The notes under the pieces were generated by a model. It worked only from the letters and a program-made list of their open reading frames with translations. It had not been told where the DNA came from and ran no database searches. Below, one piece after another: positions 34,646 to 43,389 of a stretch of DNA of 64,000 bases. The position numbers and the translations under genes were made by a program. The DNA is from JAXMCI01 sp046349435. GTDB lineage: Bacteria; Pseudomonadota; Alphaproteobacteria; Dongiales; Dongiaceae. The stretch lies in contig JAXMCI010000024.1 in assembly GCA_046349435.1 (NCBI GenBank), forward strand, positions 1-64,000, read 5' to 3'. The first letter of the stretch is position 1; each line of letters starts with the position of its first letter.

Positions 34646-36199
34646 ATGGCACGGTACGACGCCATCCTGGTGGGCGGCGGCCACAACGCCCTGGTCTGCG
34701 CCGGGCTGCTGGCCAAGGCCGGCCTCGCGGTGCTGCTGCTCGAGGCGGCGGACGCGGTCGGCGGCGCGGCGCGGCCGGCCGAGATCGCCGAGGGCTTCCG
34801 CAGCCCCGGCCTGGCCCACCTGCTCTACCAGCTGAGCGGCGAGGTGGTCGGCGCGCTGGAGCTCGAGAAGCACGGGCTCGCCTACGCTGCCGAGCGCCTG
34901 CCCACCACGCTGCTCTCGCCCGACGGCGCCCACCGCATGATCCCGGCGGGCGGCGCGCCGGAGGGCGTCGGCGCGGCCGACGCGACCGCCTGGCGCGGCC
35001 TGCATCGCCGGCTCGAGCGCTTCGCCGGCGCGCTCCGGCCGATGCTGGCCGCCACCCCGCCGCGGCTCGGCACGCGCAGCCGCGGCGACCTCGGCACGCT
35101 GGCGCGCCTCGGCTGGTCGCTGCGCCGGCTCGGCCGCGACGACATGCGCGAGTTCCTGCGCATCGCCGGCATGAACGTCGCCGACCTCGCCGAGGACGAG
35201 CTCGCCGACCCGCTGCTCTCGGCCGGGCTCGCCTTCGACGCGGTGCTCGGCTGCGGCGTCGGCCCGCGCGCGCCCGGCACCGTGCTCAGCCTGCTCTTCC
35301 GCCTGGCGGCCGCCGGCGGCAGCCGGCCCGGCGGTCTGGCGCTGCCGCGCGGCGGGCTGGCCGCCGTGGCGGAGGCGCTGGCCCGCGCCGCCACCGCCGC
35401 CGGCGTCACCATCCGGACCGGCGCGCCGGTCGCCCGCATCCTGGTCGAAGGCGACCGCGCGGCCGGCGTCGCGCTCGCCGACGGCGAGGCGATCGCATCG
35501 CGGATCGTCGTCTCCGGCGTCGACCCGCAGCGCACCTTCCTCGCGCTCCTCGGGGCGGAGCATCTCGACACCGGCTTCGTGCGGCGGGTGCGCAACATCC
35601 GCGCCCGCGGCCGCGCCGCCAAGCTCGAGCTGGCGCTCGACGGGCTGCCCGAGCCGCGTGGCCTCTCGGCCGCGGCGCTCGCCGGCCGCCTCGTCTGGGC
35701 GCCCTCGGTCGACCATGTCGAGCGCGCCTCCAACGCGGTGAAGTACGGCCGCGCCTCGGCGGCGCCGGTGCTCGAGGCGGTGATCCCGACGCTCGCCGAT
35801 CCCGGGCTGGCGCCGGCCGGCGGCCACGTGCTGTCGGCGATCGTGCAGTACGCCCCCGCCGACCTGCCGGACGCCGATCGGGAGGCCTTCGCCGGCCGGG
35901 CGATCGCGGCCCTGGAGACGGCGCTGCCGGATCTCGGGCGGCGGGTCCGCCACGCCCGGCTGCTGCTGCCGGGCGACATCGAGCGGGAGTACGGCATGGG
36001 CGGCGGCCACTGGCACCATGGCGAGCTCGCCTTCGACCAGCTCTTCATGCTGCGGCCCGTTCCGGGCGCCCAGCAATACGCCACGCCGCTGCCCGGCCTC
36101 TGGCTGTGCGGCGCCGGCAGCCATCCGGGCGGCGGCATCATGGGGCTGGCCGGCATGAACGCGGCGCGCCGGCTGCTGGCGCTGGAGGGGCGGGCATGA
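34646..36199 (+). CDS. CrtI-like FAD oxidoreductase, second copy
   Basis: Paralogue of the preceding flavoprotein, 517 residues. N-terminal FAD motif YDAILVGGGHNALVCAGLLAKA and VLLLEAADAVGGAARPAEIA; central VRTGAPVARILVEGDRAAG-like segment; C-terminal GLWLCGAGSHPGGGIMGLAG, which aligns with the first copy and shows what its intact tail should look like (MNAARRLLALEG). Paired CrtI-like genes are common in clusters that handle amines or modified lipids and may form heteromers. Its TGA overlaps the ATG of the GcvT-like gene (ATGA). It lies in the same operon as the class III aminotransferase. Confidence 0.85.
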   Translation: MARYDAILVGGGHNALVCAGLLAKAGLAVLLLEAADAVGGAARPAEIAEGFRSPGLAHLLYQLSGEVVGALELEKHGLAYAAERLPTTLLSPDGAHRMIPAGGAPEGVGAADATAWRGLHRRLERFAGALRPMLAATPPRLGTRSRGDLGTLARLGWSLRRLGRDDMREFLRIAGMNVADLAEDELADPLLSAGLAFDAVLGCGVGPRAPGTVLSLLFRLAAAGGSRPGGLALPRGGLAAVAEALARAATAAGVTIRTGAPVARILVEGDRAAGVALADGEAIASRIVVSGVDPQRTFLALLGAEHLDTGFVRRVRNIRARGRAAKLELALDGLPEPRGLSAAALAGRLVWAPSVDHVERASNAVKYGRASAAPVLEAVIPTLADPGLAPAGGHVLSAIVQYAPADLPDADREAFAGRAIAALETALPDLGRRVRHARLLLPGDIEREYGMGGGHWHHGELAFDQLFMLRPVPGAQQYATPLPGLWLCGAGSHPGGGIMGLAGMNAARRLLALEGRA

Positions 36200-37410
36200 G
36201 GGCGACCGGCCATCCCGGCATCGAGCGCGAGCATTTCCGCACGCCGCTGCGCCAGTCGCCCTTCCACCCCAGGCTCGCCGAGCTCTCCCGCCAGCAGCGC
36301 TGGATCCGCTGGGCCGGCTACCTCTCGGCCGAGCTCTACGAGAACGTCGAGCAGGAATATTTTGCCATCCGCAACCAGGCGTCGGTCTACGACGTCTCGC
36401 CGCTCTGCAAGTACCGCATCCACGGCCCCGACGCCGAGCGCTTCGCCAACCGGCTGGTGACCCGCGACGTGGCGAAGCTGGCGCCGGGGCGGGTCGCCTA
36501 CGTCGTCTGGTGCAACGACGCCGGCCGGGTGATCGACGACGGCACGCTGTTCCGCCTCGAGGTCGACGACTTCCTGCTCTGCGCCCAGGAGCACCATCTC
36601 GGCTGGCTGTCGGACAGCGCGGCCGGCCTGCAGGTCGCGGTCGAGGACGTCGCCGAGGCGGTCTGCGGCCTGTCGCTGCAGGGCCCGACCTCGTGCGCCG
36701 TGCTGAAGCGCCTCGGCCTGCCCGGCATCGAGATGCTGCGCCCCTTCGGCATCGCCCGGTTCGAGGTCGACGGCATCGGCCTCAGCGTCTCGCGCACCGG
36801 CTTCACCGGCGACCTCGGCTACGAGCTCTGGCTCGACCCGGCCGACGCGCTGCCGCTGTGGGACCGCCTCTTCGCGGCGGGCCGCGATCTCGGCCTGCGG
36901 CCGATCGGCTCGCAGGCGCTCGACATGGCGCGGATCGAGGCCGGCTTCATCATGACCGGGGTCGACTTCCTCGCCGCCGACCACGTCATCCGGCCCAATC
37001 GCGGCCGCTCGCCCTTCGAGCTCGGCCTCGACCGGCTGGTCGACTTCAAGAAGGGCCATTTCGTCGGCCGCCGCGCGCTGCTCGCCGAGCAGGAGGGCCG
37101 GACCAGCCGCTACCGCCTGGTCGGGCTCGACATCGCCGGCAACAAGCCGGCCGCCAACGCCCTGCTCTATCACGGCAAGGAGACCGAGGTCGGCCAGGTG
37201 ACCTCGGCGCTGTGGTCGCCGACCGCCAAGAAGAACATCGCGATCGCCACCGTCGAGGCCCGCTGGGCCGACGGCAGCCGGCCGATCTGGGCCGACATCT
37301 ACGTCCAGAAGGAGCTGCGCTGGCGCCGCGCCGCCGCCCCCTGCCGCATCGTCGACCGGCCCTTCTTCAACCCGCCCCGCCGCAGCGCCGTCCCCGCCCC
37401 GGAGCGGTAG
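36196..37410 (+). CDS. GcvT-like tetrahydrofolate-dependent methyl/aminomethyltransferase
   Basis: A 404-residue protein of the glycine cleavage T/DmdA/dimethylglycine-oxidase family, which passes one-carbon units from methylated amines or sulfonium compounds to tetrahydrofolate. Recognisable pieces: NQASVYDVSPLCKYRIHGPD, VWCNDAGRVIDDGTLFRL, LSLQGPTSCAVLKRLGLP, SVSRTGFTGDLGYELWLDP and IGSQALDMARIEAGFIMTGVD. The last two match the folate-binding core. No separate FAD domain is fused, so it probably works with a partner oxidoreductase such as the CrtI-like pair. Start overlaps the previous stop. Context (BetI-like regulator, amine transporter, GFA protein, Rieske oxygenase) supports catabolism of a methylated amine. 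Confidence 0.83.
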   Translation: MRATGHPGIEREHFRTPLRQSPFHPRLAELSRQQRWIRWAGYLSAELYENVEQEYFAIRNQASVYDVSPLCKYRIHGPDAERFANRLVTRDVAKLAPGRVAYVVWCNDAGRVIDDGTLFRLEVDDFLLCAQEHHLGWLSDSAAGLQVAVEDVAEAVCGLSLQGPTSCAVLKRLGLPGIEMLRPFGIARFEVDGIGLSVSRTGFTGDLGYELWLDPADALPLWDRLFAAGRDLGLRPIGSQALDMARIEAGFIMTGVDFLAADHVIRPNRGRSPFELGLDRLVDFKKGHFVGRRALLAEQEGRTSRYRLVGLDIAGNKPAANALLYHGKETEVGQVTSALWSPTAKKNIAIATVEARWADGSRPIWADIYVQKELRWRRAAAPCRIVDRPFFNPPRRSAVPAPER

Positions 37411-37566
37411 GCGGCAGTCGAAGGCGCCTCGGCGCCGGCGCGCCGGATCGGCCGCAGCATCGGCGCGCGGCGCCGCGCCGGACGCGGCCGCCGCGCCGGC
37501 CAAGCCAGCGCACCTCCCCCGCTGCGCCCCCGCACGAGCCAATCGATCACGCGGCCGCGGCGGCGC

Positions 37567-37572
37567 TATAGT
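37567..37572 (+). promoter_or_regulatory. Candidate -10 box TATAGT of the cyclase gene
   Basis: TATAGT stands 29 bases before the ATG at 37601. The GTG at 37580 would lie almost at the predicted transcript start, so the later ATG is preferred. The -35 region (GATCAC) is weak. Confidence 0.4.
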
Positions 37573-37600
37573 CCTGCAAGTGCCAGCAGGCAGGTCTGCG

Positions 37601-40024
37601 ATGCAGGATCACCGGGAGGTACCCGACCGGGCCGGAGCCGACGGCGCGCTCGCCGAGCTGGCGCGCCGCACGGCGATGCTCGACGCGATCGGCTATGCGG
37701 CGACCCGCATCGTCGGCGGCGCCAACTGGCGCACCGGCATCCAGGAGCTGCTCGCCCATCTCGGCCAGGCGACCGGCGTGAGCCGCGTCAGCCTGTTCGA
37801 GATCCATCGCGACGCCGGCGGCGCGCTGGTCGAGAGCTGCCGCTACGACTGGACCGAGGCGGGCCAGCCGCCGATGAGCAGCGATCCGCGCTACCAGGAC
37901 ATCCCGCTGGTCGACGAGCACGGCGCGCTCGACGCCTGGACGGCGCGGCGGCAGCGCGGCGAGGTGGTGCAGGCGCGGCTCAGCGAGGTCGCCGGCTACG
38001 ACCGCCAGATCTTCATCGAGACCCGGACGCTGTCCTTCATCTCCGTCCCGATCATGCTGCGCGGCCGCTGCTGGGGCTTTCTCGGCTTCGACGACTGCCA
38101 TGTCGAGCGCGACTGGACGGCGCTCGAGGTCGACGTGCTGACCACCGCGGCGGCGCTGATCGCCGGCGCCATCGAGCGCGCCGACGGCGACGAGCGGCTG
38201 CGGCTCTCCGAGCAGCGCTATGCCCTGGCCGCGCGCGGCGCCAATGACGGCCTGCTGGACTGGGACGTCGCCGCCGGCCGCGCCTATTTCTCGCCGCGTC
38301 TGCACCAGATCCTCGGCCTGCGGGCCGGCGTCCTCGGCCAGAGCATCGCCCGCTTCCTCGCCTGCTTCGATTCGCGGGATGCGGCGCGCATCCGCGACCA
38401 TGTCGGCACGCGCTTCGCGCAGCAGAAGCGCCGGTTCCGCTTCGAGGCGCGGTTGCGCCGGCGCCGCGGGGAGACGCGCTGGTTCGTGGCACGCGGCATG
38501 ATCGTCTACGAGCGCGGCCGGCCGGCGCGGGTGGTCGGATCGCTGCGGGAGATCAGCGACGTGAAGCGCGCGGAAGCGACGATCCGAACGCTCTCCGACG
38601 ACGCCCCGGTGCTGCTGTGCATGATCGACCACCAGGACCGGCTGGTCTTCGCCAACCGGCGCTTCCTGTCGTTCTTCGGGCGGACCCTCGAGGATCTGAC
38701 CGGGGGCCGCTGGGACTGGACGAAGGACATCCATCCCGAGGACCTGCCGCGCACCCGCGCCCGCTACTTCGAGGCGTTGCGCGACCACCGGTCGGTCGAG
38801 ATCGAGCACCGCGTGCGGCGCTTCGACGGCCAGTATCGCTGGGTGCAGGAGACCCAGGTGGCACGCCGCGCGCCCGACGGCGGGTTCGCCGGTTTCGTCG
38901 GCGCGCTGGTCGACATCACCGAACGCAAGCGGGCCGAGTCCGAGCTGCGCGCCAGCGAGGCGCGGGTGCGCGCCATCCTCGACACGGCGTTCGACGCGGT
39001 CATCAGCATGGATGCCGCGGGCCGCGTCGTCGAGTTCAACCAGGCGGCGAGCCGCATCCTCGGCCATGCGCGCGAAGCCGTCATCGGCCGCGAGCTCGCC
39101 GGGCTGATCATCCCGCCGGAACATCGCGATGCGCACCGGGCGGGGCTGCAGCGCTATCTCGCGAGCGGCCATTCGGCGATCTTCGGCCGGCTGGCGGAGT
39201 TCGAGGCGATCCGGGCCGACGGCAGCCGGGTGCCGATCGAGCTCTCGGTGACCGAGGTGCTGCTGCCCGAGGGGCGCCTGTTCACGGCGATTCTGCGCGA
39301 CATCTCCGAGCGCAAGCGGCTGCAGTCGCGGCTCGCCGACGCCGACCGGCAGCGCGCCGTCCTCGCCCGGCACTTCTCGCCCAACATGGTCGAGGAGCTG
39401 ATGCGCTCCGGCGGCCAGCTCGACCGGGCGCGGACCCAGCCGATCGCCGTGCTGTTCGCCGATCTCTTCGACTTCACGGCGATGAGCGCGAGCACCTCGA
39501 TGAACGAGGTGATCGAGCTCCTGCGCCGCTTCCACGCCCTGGTCGAGGAGTCCGTGTTCGCCAACCACGGGACGCTCGACAAGTATATCGGCGACGGCGT
39601 CATGGCGACCTTCGGCACGCCCTGGCCGGGGCGGCACGACGCCACCAATGCCGTCGCCTGCGCGCGCAGCCTGATCCGCGGCCTGGGGCGCTGGAACGAG
39701 GAGCGCCGGGCGTCGCGGCTCGATCCGCTGCGGATCGGGGTCGGCCTGCACTACGGCGAGGCCACGCTGGCCGACGTCGGCAGCGCGCGGCGGTTCGAGT
39801 ACACGGTGATCGGCGAGATCGTGAACCTGGCGAGCCGGATCGAGCAGCTCACCCGCACGCTCGACATCGCGCTGCTGGCCAGCGAGGCGATCGTCGAGGC
39901 AGCGCGGCGCGAGGGTAGCGGCGCCGTCCTCGACGGCTTCGCGCCCGCCGGCGCCCACGCCATCAGGGGCCACCCCAGGCCGATCACCCTGTGGGGCCTG
40001 ACCGCGACCGCGATCGGGGTGTAG
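37601..40024 (+). CDS. GAF-PAS-PAS-PAS class III adenylate/guanylate cyclase
   Basis: An 807-residue signalling protein without membrane spans. Order: GAF domain (about 25-190; LLAHLGQATGVSRVSLFEI, ISVPIMLRGRCWGFLGFDD); PAS 1 (about 200-325) ending GSLREISDVKRAE; PAS 2 (about 325-445) with RRFDGQYRWVQE and DITERKRAE; PAS 3 (about 450-580) with RILGHAREAVIGRELAGLIIP; then a class III cyclase domain (about 600-790). Cyclase metal-binding Asp residues appear in AVLFADLFDFTAMSAS and in YIGDGVMATFGTPWPG; GEIVNLASRIEQL is also typical. It should make cAMP or cGMP in response to a ligand or redox signal. The substrate-selecting residues do not let me choose the nucleotide. It interrupts the amine-catabolism region. 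Confidence 0.9.
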   Translation: MQDHREVPDRAGADGALAELARRTAMLDAIGYAATRIVGGANWRTGIQELLAHLGQATGVSRVSLFEIHRDAGGALVESCRYDWTEAGQPPMSSDPRYQDIPLVDEHGALDAWTARRQRGEVVQARLSEVAGYDRQIFIETRTLSFISVPIMLRGRCWGFLGFDDCHVERDWTALEVDVLTTAAALIAGAIERADGDERLRLSEQRYALAARGANDGLLDWDVAAGRAYFSPRLHQILGLRAGVLGQSIARFLACFDSRDAARIRDHVGTRFAQQKRRFRFEARLRRRRGETRWFVARGMIVYERGRPARVVGSLREISDVKRAEATIRTLSDDAPVLLCMIDHQDRLVFANRRFLSFFGRTLEDLTGGRWDWTKDIHPEDLPRTRARYFEALRDHRSVEIEHRVRRFDGQYRWVQETQVARRAPDGGFAGFVGALVDITERKRAESELRASEARVRAILDTAFDAVISMDAAGRVVEFNQAASRILGHAREAVIGRELAGLIIPPEHRDAHRAGLQRYLASGHSAIFGRLAEFEAIRADGSRVPIELSVTEVLLPEGRLFTAILRDISERKRLQSRLADADRQRAVLARHFSPNMVEELMRSGGQLDRARTQPIAVLFADLFDFTAMSASTSMNEVIELLRRFHALVEESVFANHGTLDKYIGDGVMATFGTPWPGRHDATNAVACARSLIRGLGRWNEERRASRLDPLRIGVGLHYGEATLADVGSARRFEYTVIGEIVNLASRIEQLTRTLDIALLASEAIVEAARREGSGAVLDGFAPAGAHAIRGHPRPITLWGLTATAIGV

Positions 40025-40067
40025 CGGACCGCCCGGCAGCAGCGCCGCGCGGCGCGCTGCTCCGGCG

Positions 40068-40091
40068 CCCGCTCGCGCGGGAGAGGGAGCG
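40068..40091. repeat. Degenerate REP-like palindrome
   Basis: CGCGGGAGAGGGA at 40076-40088 is identical to the right arm of the hairpin at 28656-28683. The left arm has diverged, but a small CCCGC-tcgc-GCGGG stem remains. It lies in the gap between the convergent cyclase and binding-protein genes. Confidence 0.55.
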
Positions 40092-40191
40092 AGGTTCCTA
40101 GCGGCCCGGCGGGACCGCCCAGCGGCGGCGGTGGCGGAAGCGGCGGCTGAGCTCGCCCTTGGGACCGGTGCAGTTGCAGCTGGCCGGGTCG

Positions 40192-41319
40192 CTAAAACCC
40201 GGCCTTTACGCGGTCCCAGTCCTGGTTGATCCGGTTGGTGATGTCGTTGGCGATGGCCGGCTGGAAGTGGCTGTTGCCGAGCACCACCTCGGGGTCGCGG
40301 GCCAGGCCGACCGAGCTCAGCACCGCCTCGTCGATGCCGGCGAACGACTTCACGTTGGAGTGGCCGTAGCCGAAATTTTCGATGCAGTAGGCACCGACGT
40401 CGGGCGCCAGCATGCCGTCGATCAGCGTATAGGCCTTGTCGAGATGCGGCGCGTCCTTGTGCAGGGTCAGGCCGCAGGCCCAGGCGAGCGCCCCTTCCTT
40501 CGGCTTGGCGAACTTGACCGGCTGGCCGTCCTTCTGCAGCTGGCGCGCGGAATCGGCCCAGGTGATGGCGGCGACGACCTCGCCCGAGGCGAGCGCCTGC
40601 TGCGCCGTCGTCGCGTCGGAGGTGAAGAGGCGGATGTTGGGCCGCAGACGCTGCAGCAGGTCGCTCACCTTGGCGAGCGCCGCGTCGTCGATCCTGTCGA
40701 ACGCCACGCCGGCGTAGATCGCCGCGCACCACCAGGTGTCCGACGCCGAGTCGACCACCGCGACCTTGCCCTTGAGCTTGGGGTCCCACAGCATCCCCCA
40801 GCTCTCCACCCCGCCCTCCGGCTGCACCATGTCGGTGCGGTAGGTGATCGAGCTGAGACCCCATTCCCACGGCACGTGATAGTGCTTGCCCTCGAACATG
40901 GTGACCGGCAGCTGCTGCAGCCTGGGGTGGACGTCCTTCCAGTTCGAGAGGCGCGACACGTCGATCGGCTGCAGCACGCCGGCCTCGCGCCAGCGCGGCA
41001 CATCGGCCGAGCAGGGATGCATGACGTCGGCGACGAAGCCGGCGCGCAGCTTCTGCAGCCCCTCCTCGTCGTCGCCGTAGGTCGCGAACTGCGGCAGGGC
41101 GCCGTACTTCTCCTTGTAGTGCGGCTGCAGCTCGGGGATGTCGTAGCCGCCCCAGGTGAAGTAGAGCGCCTGGTCCTCGGCCCGCGCCGGCAGCGCCCGG
41201 AACGGCGTCGCCGCCAGCCCGACGCCGGCCGCGGCGAGGCCCTTCAGGACCGCCCGGCGGCGCAGGCGAAGGTTAGGGTTTCCGAGCGCTTCCAACGGCT
41301 TCTCCACGGTCTTCTTCAC
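40192..41319 (-). CDS. PotD-like periplasmic substrate-binding protein (Tat signal)
   Basis: A 375-residue extracellular solute-binding protein for a spermidine/putrescine-type importer. The N-terminus carries a twin-arginine signal RLRRRAVLKGLAAAGVGLAA ending near PARA|ED, indicating folded export. The mature protein has QALYFTWGGYDIPELQPHY, PHRWEWGLSSITYRTDM-like and DTWWCAAIYAG segments, with aromatic and acidic residues typical of polyamine binding pockets. Start: GTG 41319 gives a normal-length signal; an ATG at 41463 would add 48 residues overlapping the divergent promoter. It is the probable partner of the PotABC genes at 26706-29646, although 12 kb away. Preceded by a TTGGTTGAAC operator-like site. 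Confidence 0.85.
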   Translation of the reverse strand: MKKTVEKPLEALGNPNLRLRRRAVLKGLAAAGVGLAATPFRALPARAEDQALYFTWGGYDIPELQPHYKEKYGALPQFATYGDDEEGLQKLRAGFVADVMHPCSADVPRWREAGVLQPIDVSRLSNWKDVHPRLQQLPVTMFEGKHYHVPWEWGLSSITYRTDMVQPEGGVESWGMLWDPKLKGKVAVVDSASDTWWCAAIYAGVAFDRIDDAALAKVSDLLQRLRPNIRLFTSDATTAQQALASGEVVAAITWADSARQLQKDGQPVKFAKPKEGALAWACGLTLHKDAPHLDKAYTLIDGMLAPDVGAYCIENFGYGHSNVKSFAGIDEAVLSSVGLARDPEVVLGNSHFQPAIANDITNRINQDWDRVKAGF

Positions 41320-41348
41320 CCGGGTCGGGGTGCTCCCTGCACGGCTGG

Positions 41349-41366
41349 TTGGTTGAACAGCCGACC
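41349..41366 (+). promoter_or_regulatory. TTGRTTRWAC operator-like site upstream of the PotD-like gene
   Basis: TTGGTTGAACAGCCGACC resembles the two sites at 31603-31645 and the site at 41452. It is 30 bases upstream of the binding-protein start, a position suited to repression. Confidence 0.5.
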
Positions 41367-41451
41367 AAACTGTAGCCCCGTACGGCGGCCGGCGCAAATC
41401 CCTCGTGGCGCGGCGGAGCGGCGCGGCGGGCCGCCGCAGCGGCTCTCGCGC

Positions 41452-41481
41452 TTGATTGAACATTCAGCCAAATGGTAAGAT
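41452..41481 (+). promoter_or_regulatory. Promoter with BetI-like operator upstream of the aminotransferase
   Basis: TTGATT (41452-41457), an 18-base spacer and TAAGAT (41476-41481) form a plausible sigma-70 promoter. The operator-like TTGATTGAACATTCAGCC (41452-41469) overlaps the -35 and resembles the TTGATTGGACGTTCAAT-type BetI site I recall from other bacteria. Overlap implies direct repression. Confidence 0.55.
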
Positions 41482-41537
41482 CCGCTCCCGGCGCGGCATG
41501 GCGATCGCCTCGCGCCCCGACCGCAAAGGATTCGATC

Positions 41538-42944
41538 ATGGACCAGGACCGGACCGTGGCGCCGCCCTACGGCCCCGCGACCAGCGCGCTCTCCGGCAAG
41601 GCGATGCGGCACCTGCTGCAGCCCTGGCAGGCGATGGCGACGGTCGACCGCGAGGCGCGCACCATGGTGAGCCGCGCCGAGGGCATCTACGTCTATGACG
41701 AGCAGGGCCGCCGGCTGATCGACGGGCCGGCCGGCATGTGGTGCGTGCAGATCGGCCACCGCCGGCCGGAGATGGCCGAGGCGATCGCCGCGCAGGTCAT
41801 GGAGCTGCCCTACTACTCGCCCTGGTACACCACCAACGGCCCGGCGGCGGAGCTGGCCGCGCGCATCGCCGGCTACGCGCCGGGCGACCTCGACCGGATA
41901 TCCTTCACCAGCGGCGGCTCGACCGCGGTCGACACCGCGCTGCGCTTCGTGCAGTTCTACAACAACGTGCTGGGCCGGCCGGGCAAGAAGCTGATCATCG
42001 CCCGCCACGGCGGCTATCACGGCAGCACCTACCTGTCCGCCTCCTGCTCCGGCAAGCCGCGCGACAAAACCCACATGGACTGCTCGGAGCTGGTCCACCA
42101 CATCGCGTGCCCGAACCCCTATCGCCGGCCGGCCGGGACCACCGAGGCGCAGTTCTGCGACCAGCTGGTGGCGGAGCTGGAGCGGACCATCCTCGAGCTC
42201 GGGCCGGAGCGCGTCGCCGCCTTCATCGCCGAGCCGATCCTCGCCTCGGGCGGGGTCATCGTGCCGCCGGACGGCTACAACCGGCGCACCCGGGAGCTCT
42301 GCCGGCGCCACGACGTGCTCTACATCGCCGACGAGGTGGTGACCGGCTTCGGCCGGCTCGGCCACATGCTGGCCTCCGAGGCGGTGTTCGGCGTCGTGCC
42401 CGACATCATCACCTTCGCCAAGGGGGTGAGCTCGGGCTACGTCCCGCTCGGCGGCGTCGCCATCTCGCGCCGCGTCATGGAGCAGGTGAGCGGCGACAAG
42501 GCGGGCGACGCGGTCTTCTCCAACGGCTTCACCTATTCCAGCCATCCGGTCGCCTGCGCCGCGGCGATGACCAACCTCGACATCATGGAGCGCGAGGGGC
42601 TGCTCGCGCATGTCCGCGCCATCGCCCCCTACTTCCAGGCGCGCCTCAAGGAGCTCGAGGACCTGCCGATCGTCGGCGAGGTGCGCGGCATGGGGCTGAT
42701 GGCCGCCATCGAGTGCGTCGCCGATCGCGAGACGCACGACCCTCTGCTGTTCGAGGTCGGCCGGCGGATCGACGCCCATTGCCAGGCGCTCGGGCTGATC
42801 GTGCGGCCGCTGATCAACATCTGCGTGATGTCGCCGCCGCTGGTGATCCAGAGCGAGCAGATCGACGAGATGGTGCGGCTGCTCCGCCGCGGCATCGAGC
42901 TGACCATGGCCGATCTGCGCCGCGAGGGGCTGTGGCATGGCTGA
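41538..42944 (+). CDS. Class III aminotransferase (omega-amino acid:pyruvate type)
   Basis: PLP-dependent aminotransferase of 468 residues. Characteristic segments: YVYDEQGRRLIDGPAGMWCV, DRISFTSGGSTAVDTALRFV (phosphate-binding), IIARHGGYHGSTYLSAS, FIAEPILASGGVIVPPDGY, VLYIADEVVTGFGRLG and lysine-bearing PDIITFAKGVSSGYVPLGG near residue 293. The spacing resembles beta-alanine/taurine/putrescine:pyruvate enzymes. The ATG at 41538 has AAAGGA seven bases upstream. It overlaps the following GFA gene by eight bases and is driven by the operator-bearing promoter at 41452, placing it under the same probable control as the PotD-like gene. It likely transfers the amino group of the imported diamine or amino acid to pyruvate. 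Confidence 0.87.
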   Translation: MDQDRTVAPPYGPATSALSGKAMRHLLQPWQAMATVDREARTMVSRAEGIYVYDEQGRRLIDGPAGMWCVQIGHRRPEMAEAIAAQVMELPYYSPWYTTNGPAAELAARIAGYAPGDLDRISFTSGGSTAVDTALRFVQFYNNVLGRPGKKLIIARHGGYHGSTYLSASCSGKPRDKTHMDCSELVHHIACPNPYRRPAGTTEAQFCDQLVAELERTILELGPERVAAFIAEPILASGGVIVPPDGYNRRTRELCRRHDVLYIADEVVTGFGRLGHMLASEAVFGVVPDIITFAKGVSSGYVPLGGVAISRRVMEQVSGDKAGDAVFSNGFTYSSHPVACAAAMTNLDIMEREGLLAHVRAIAPYFQARLKELEDLPIVGEVRGMGLMAAIECVADRETHDPLLFEVGRRIDAHCQALGLIVRPLINICVMSPPLVIQSEQIDEMVRLLRRGIELTMADLRREGLWHG

Positions 42945-43356
42945 TCCCGGCTTCGCGCCGCTCGAGGGCGGCTGCCTGTGCGGCGCGGTGCGCTACCGCG
43001 TCAGCCTGCCGCCGCTCGATGCCGGCCTCTGCCACTGCCGGATGTGCCAGCGCAGCTCGGGCGCGCCGTTCCAGGCCTCGGCCGAGATTCCGGCGGCGGG
43101 CTTCGCGCTGCTCCGCGGCGCGCCCAGGGCCTACCGCTCCTCGGCCGCCGCGGTGCGCCACTTCTGCCCGGACTGCGGCAGCCAGCTGACCTTCCGGGCG
43201 GCCGCGGATCCGTCCTGGATCTCGGTCAACACGCCGACCCTCGACCGGCCCGAGGCGATCCCGCCGCGCCGCCAGATCTGGTGCGAGAGCCGGCTCGGCT
43301 GGCTCGACGGCCTGGCGGCGCTGCCGCGCCACGAGGCCGACGGCCCGCCGCTCTGA
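42937..43356 (+). CDS. GFA/CENP-V family zinc protein
   Basis: A 139-residue protein of the glutathione-dependent formaldehyde-activating (Gfa) family. Both metal-binding cysteine groups are present: GGCLCGAVRY near residue 12, then LCHCRMCQRSSGAPF near 32-46, and FCPDCGSQLTF near 77-87. Gfa was described as forming S-hydroxymethylglutathione from formaldehyde, though many members have unknown substrates. It overlaps the aminotransferase by eight bases and precedes the Rieske oxygenase by 33 bases. Rieske demethylation releases formaldehyde, so a detoxification role is a reasonable inference. Confidence 0.85.
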   Translation: MADPGFAPLEGGCLCGAVRYRVSLPPLDAGLCHCRMCQRSSGAPFQASAEIPAAGFALLRGAPRAYRSSAAAVRHFCPDCGSQLTFRAAADPSWISVNTPTLDRPEAIPPRRQIWCESRLGWLDGLAALPRHEADGPPL

Positions 43357-43389
43357 TCGACCTCTGACGCCCGAACCAGGAGACCCGCC

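Noticed and set aside
37411..37566. Small gene in the gap before the cyclase
   Set aside because: Short GC-rich frames without ribosome sites or motifs.
37547..40870. 1107-residue minus-strand reading opposite the cyclase
   Set aside because: Only antisense to GAF/PAS/cyclase motifs. No domain pattern.
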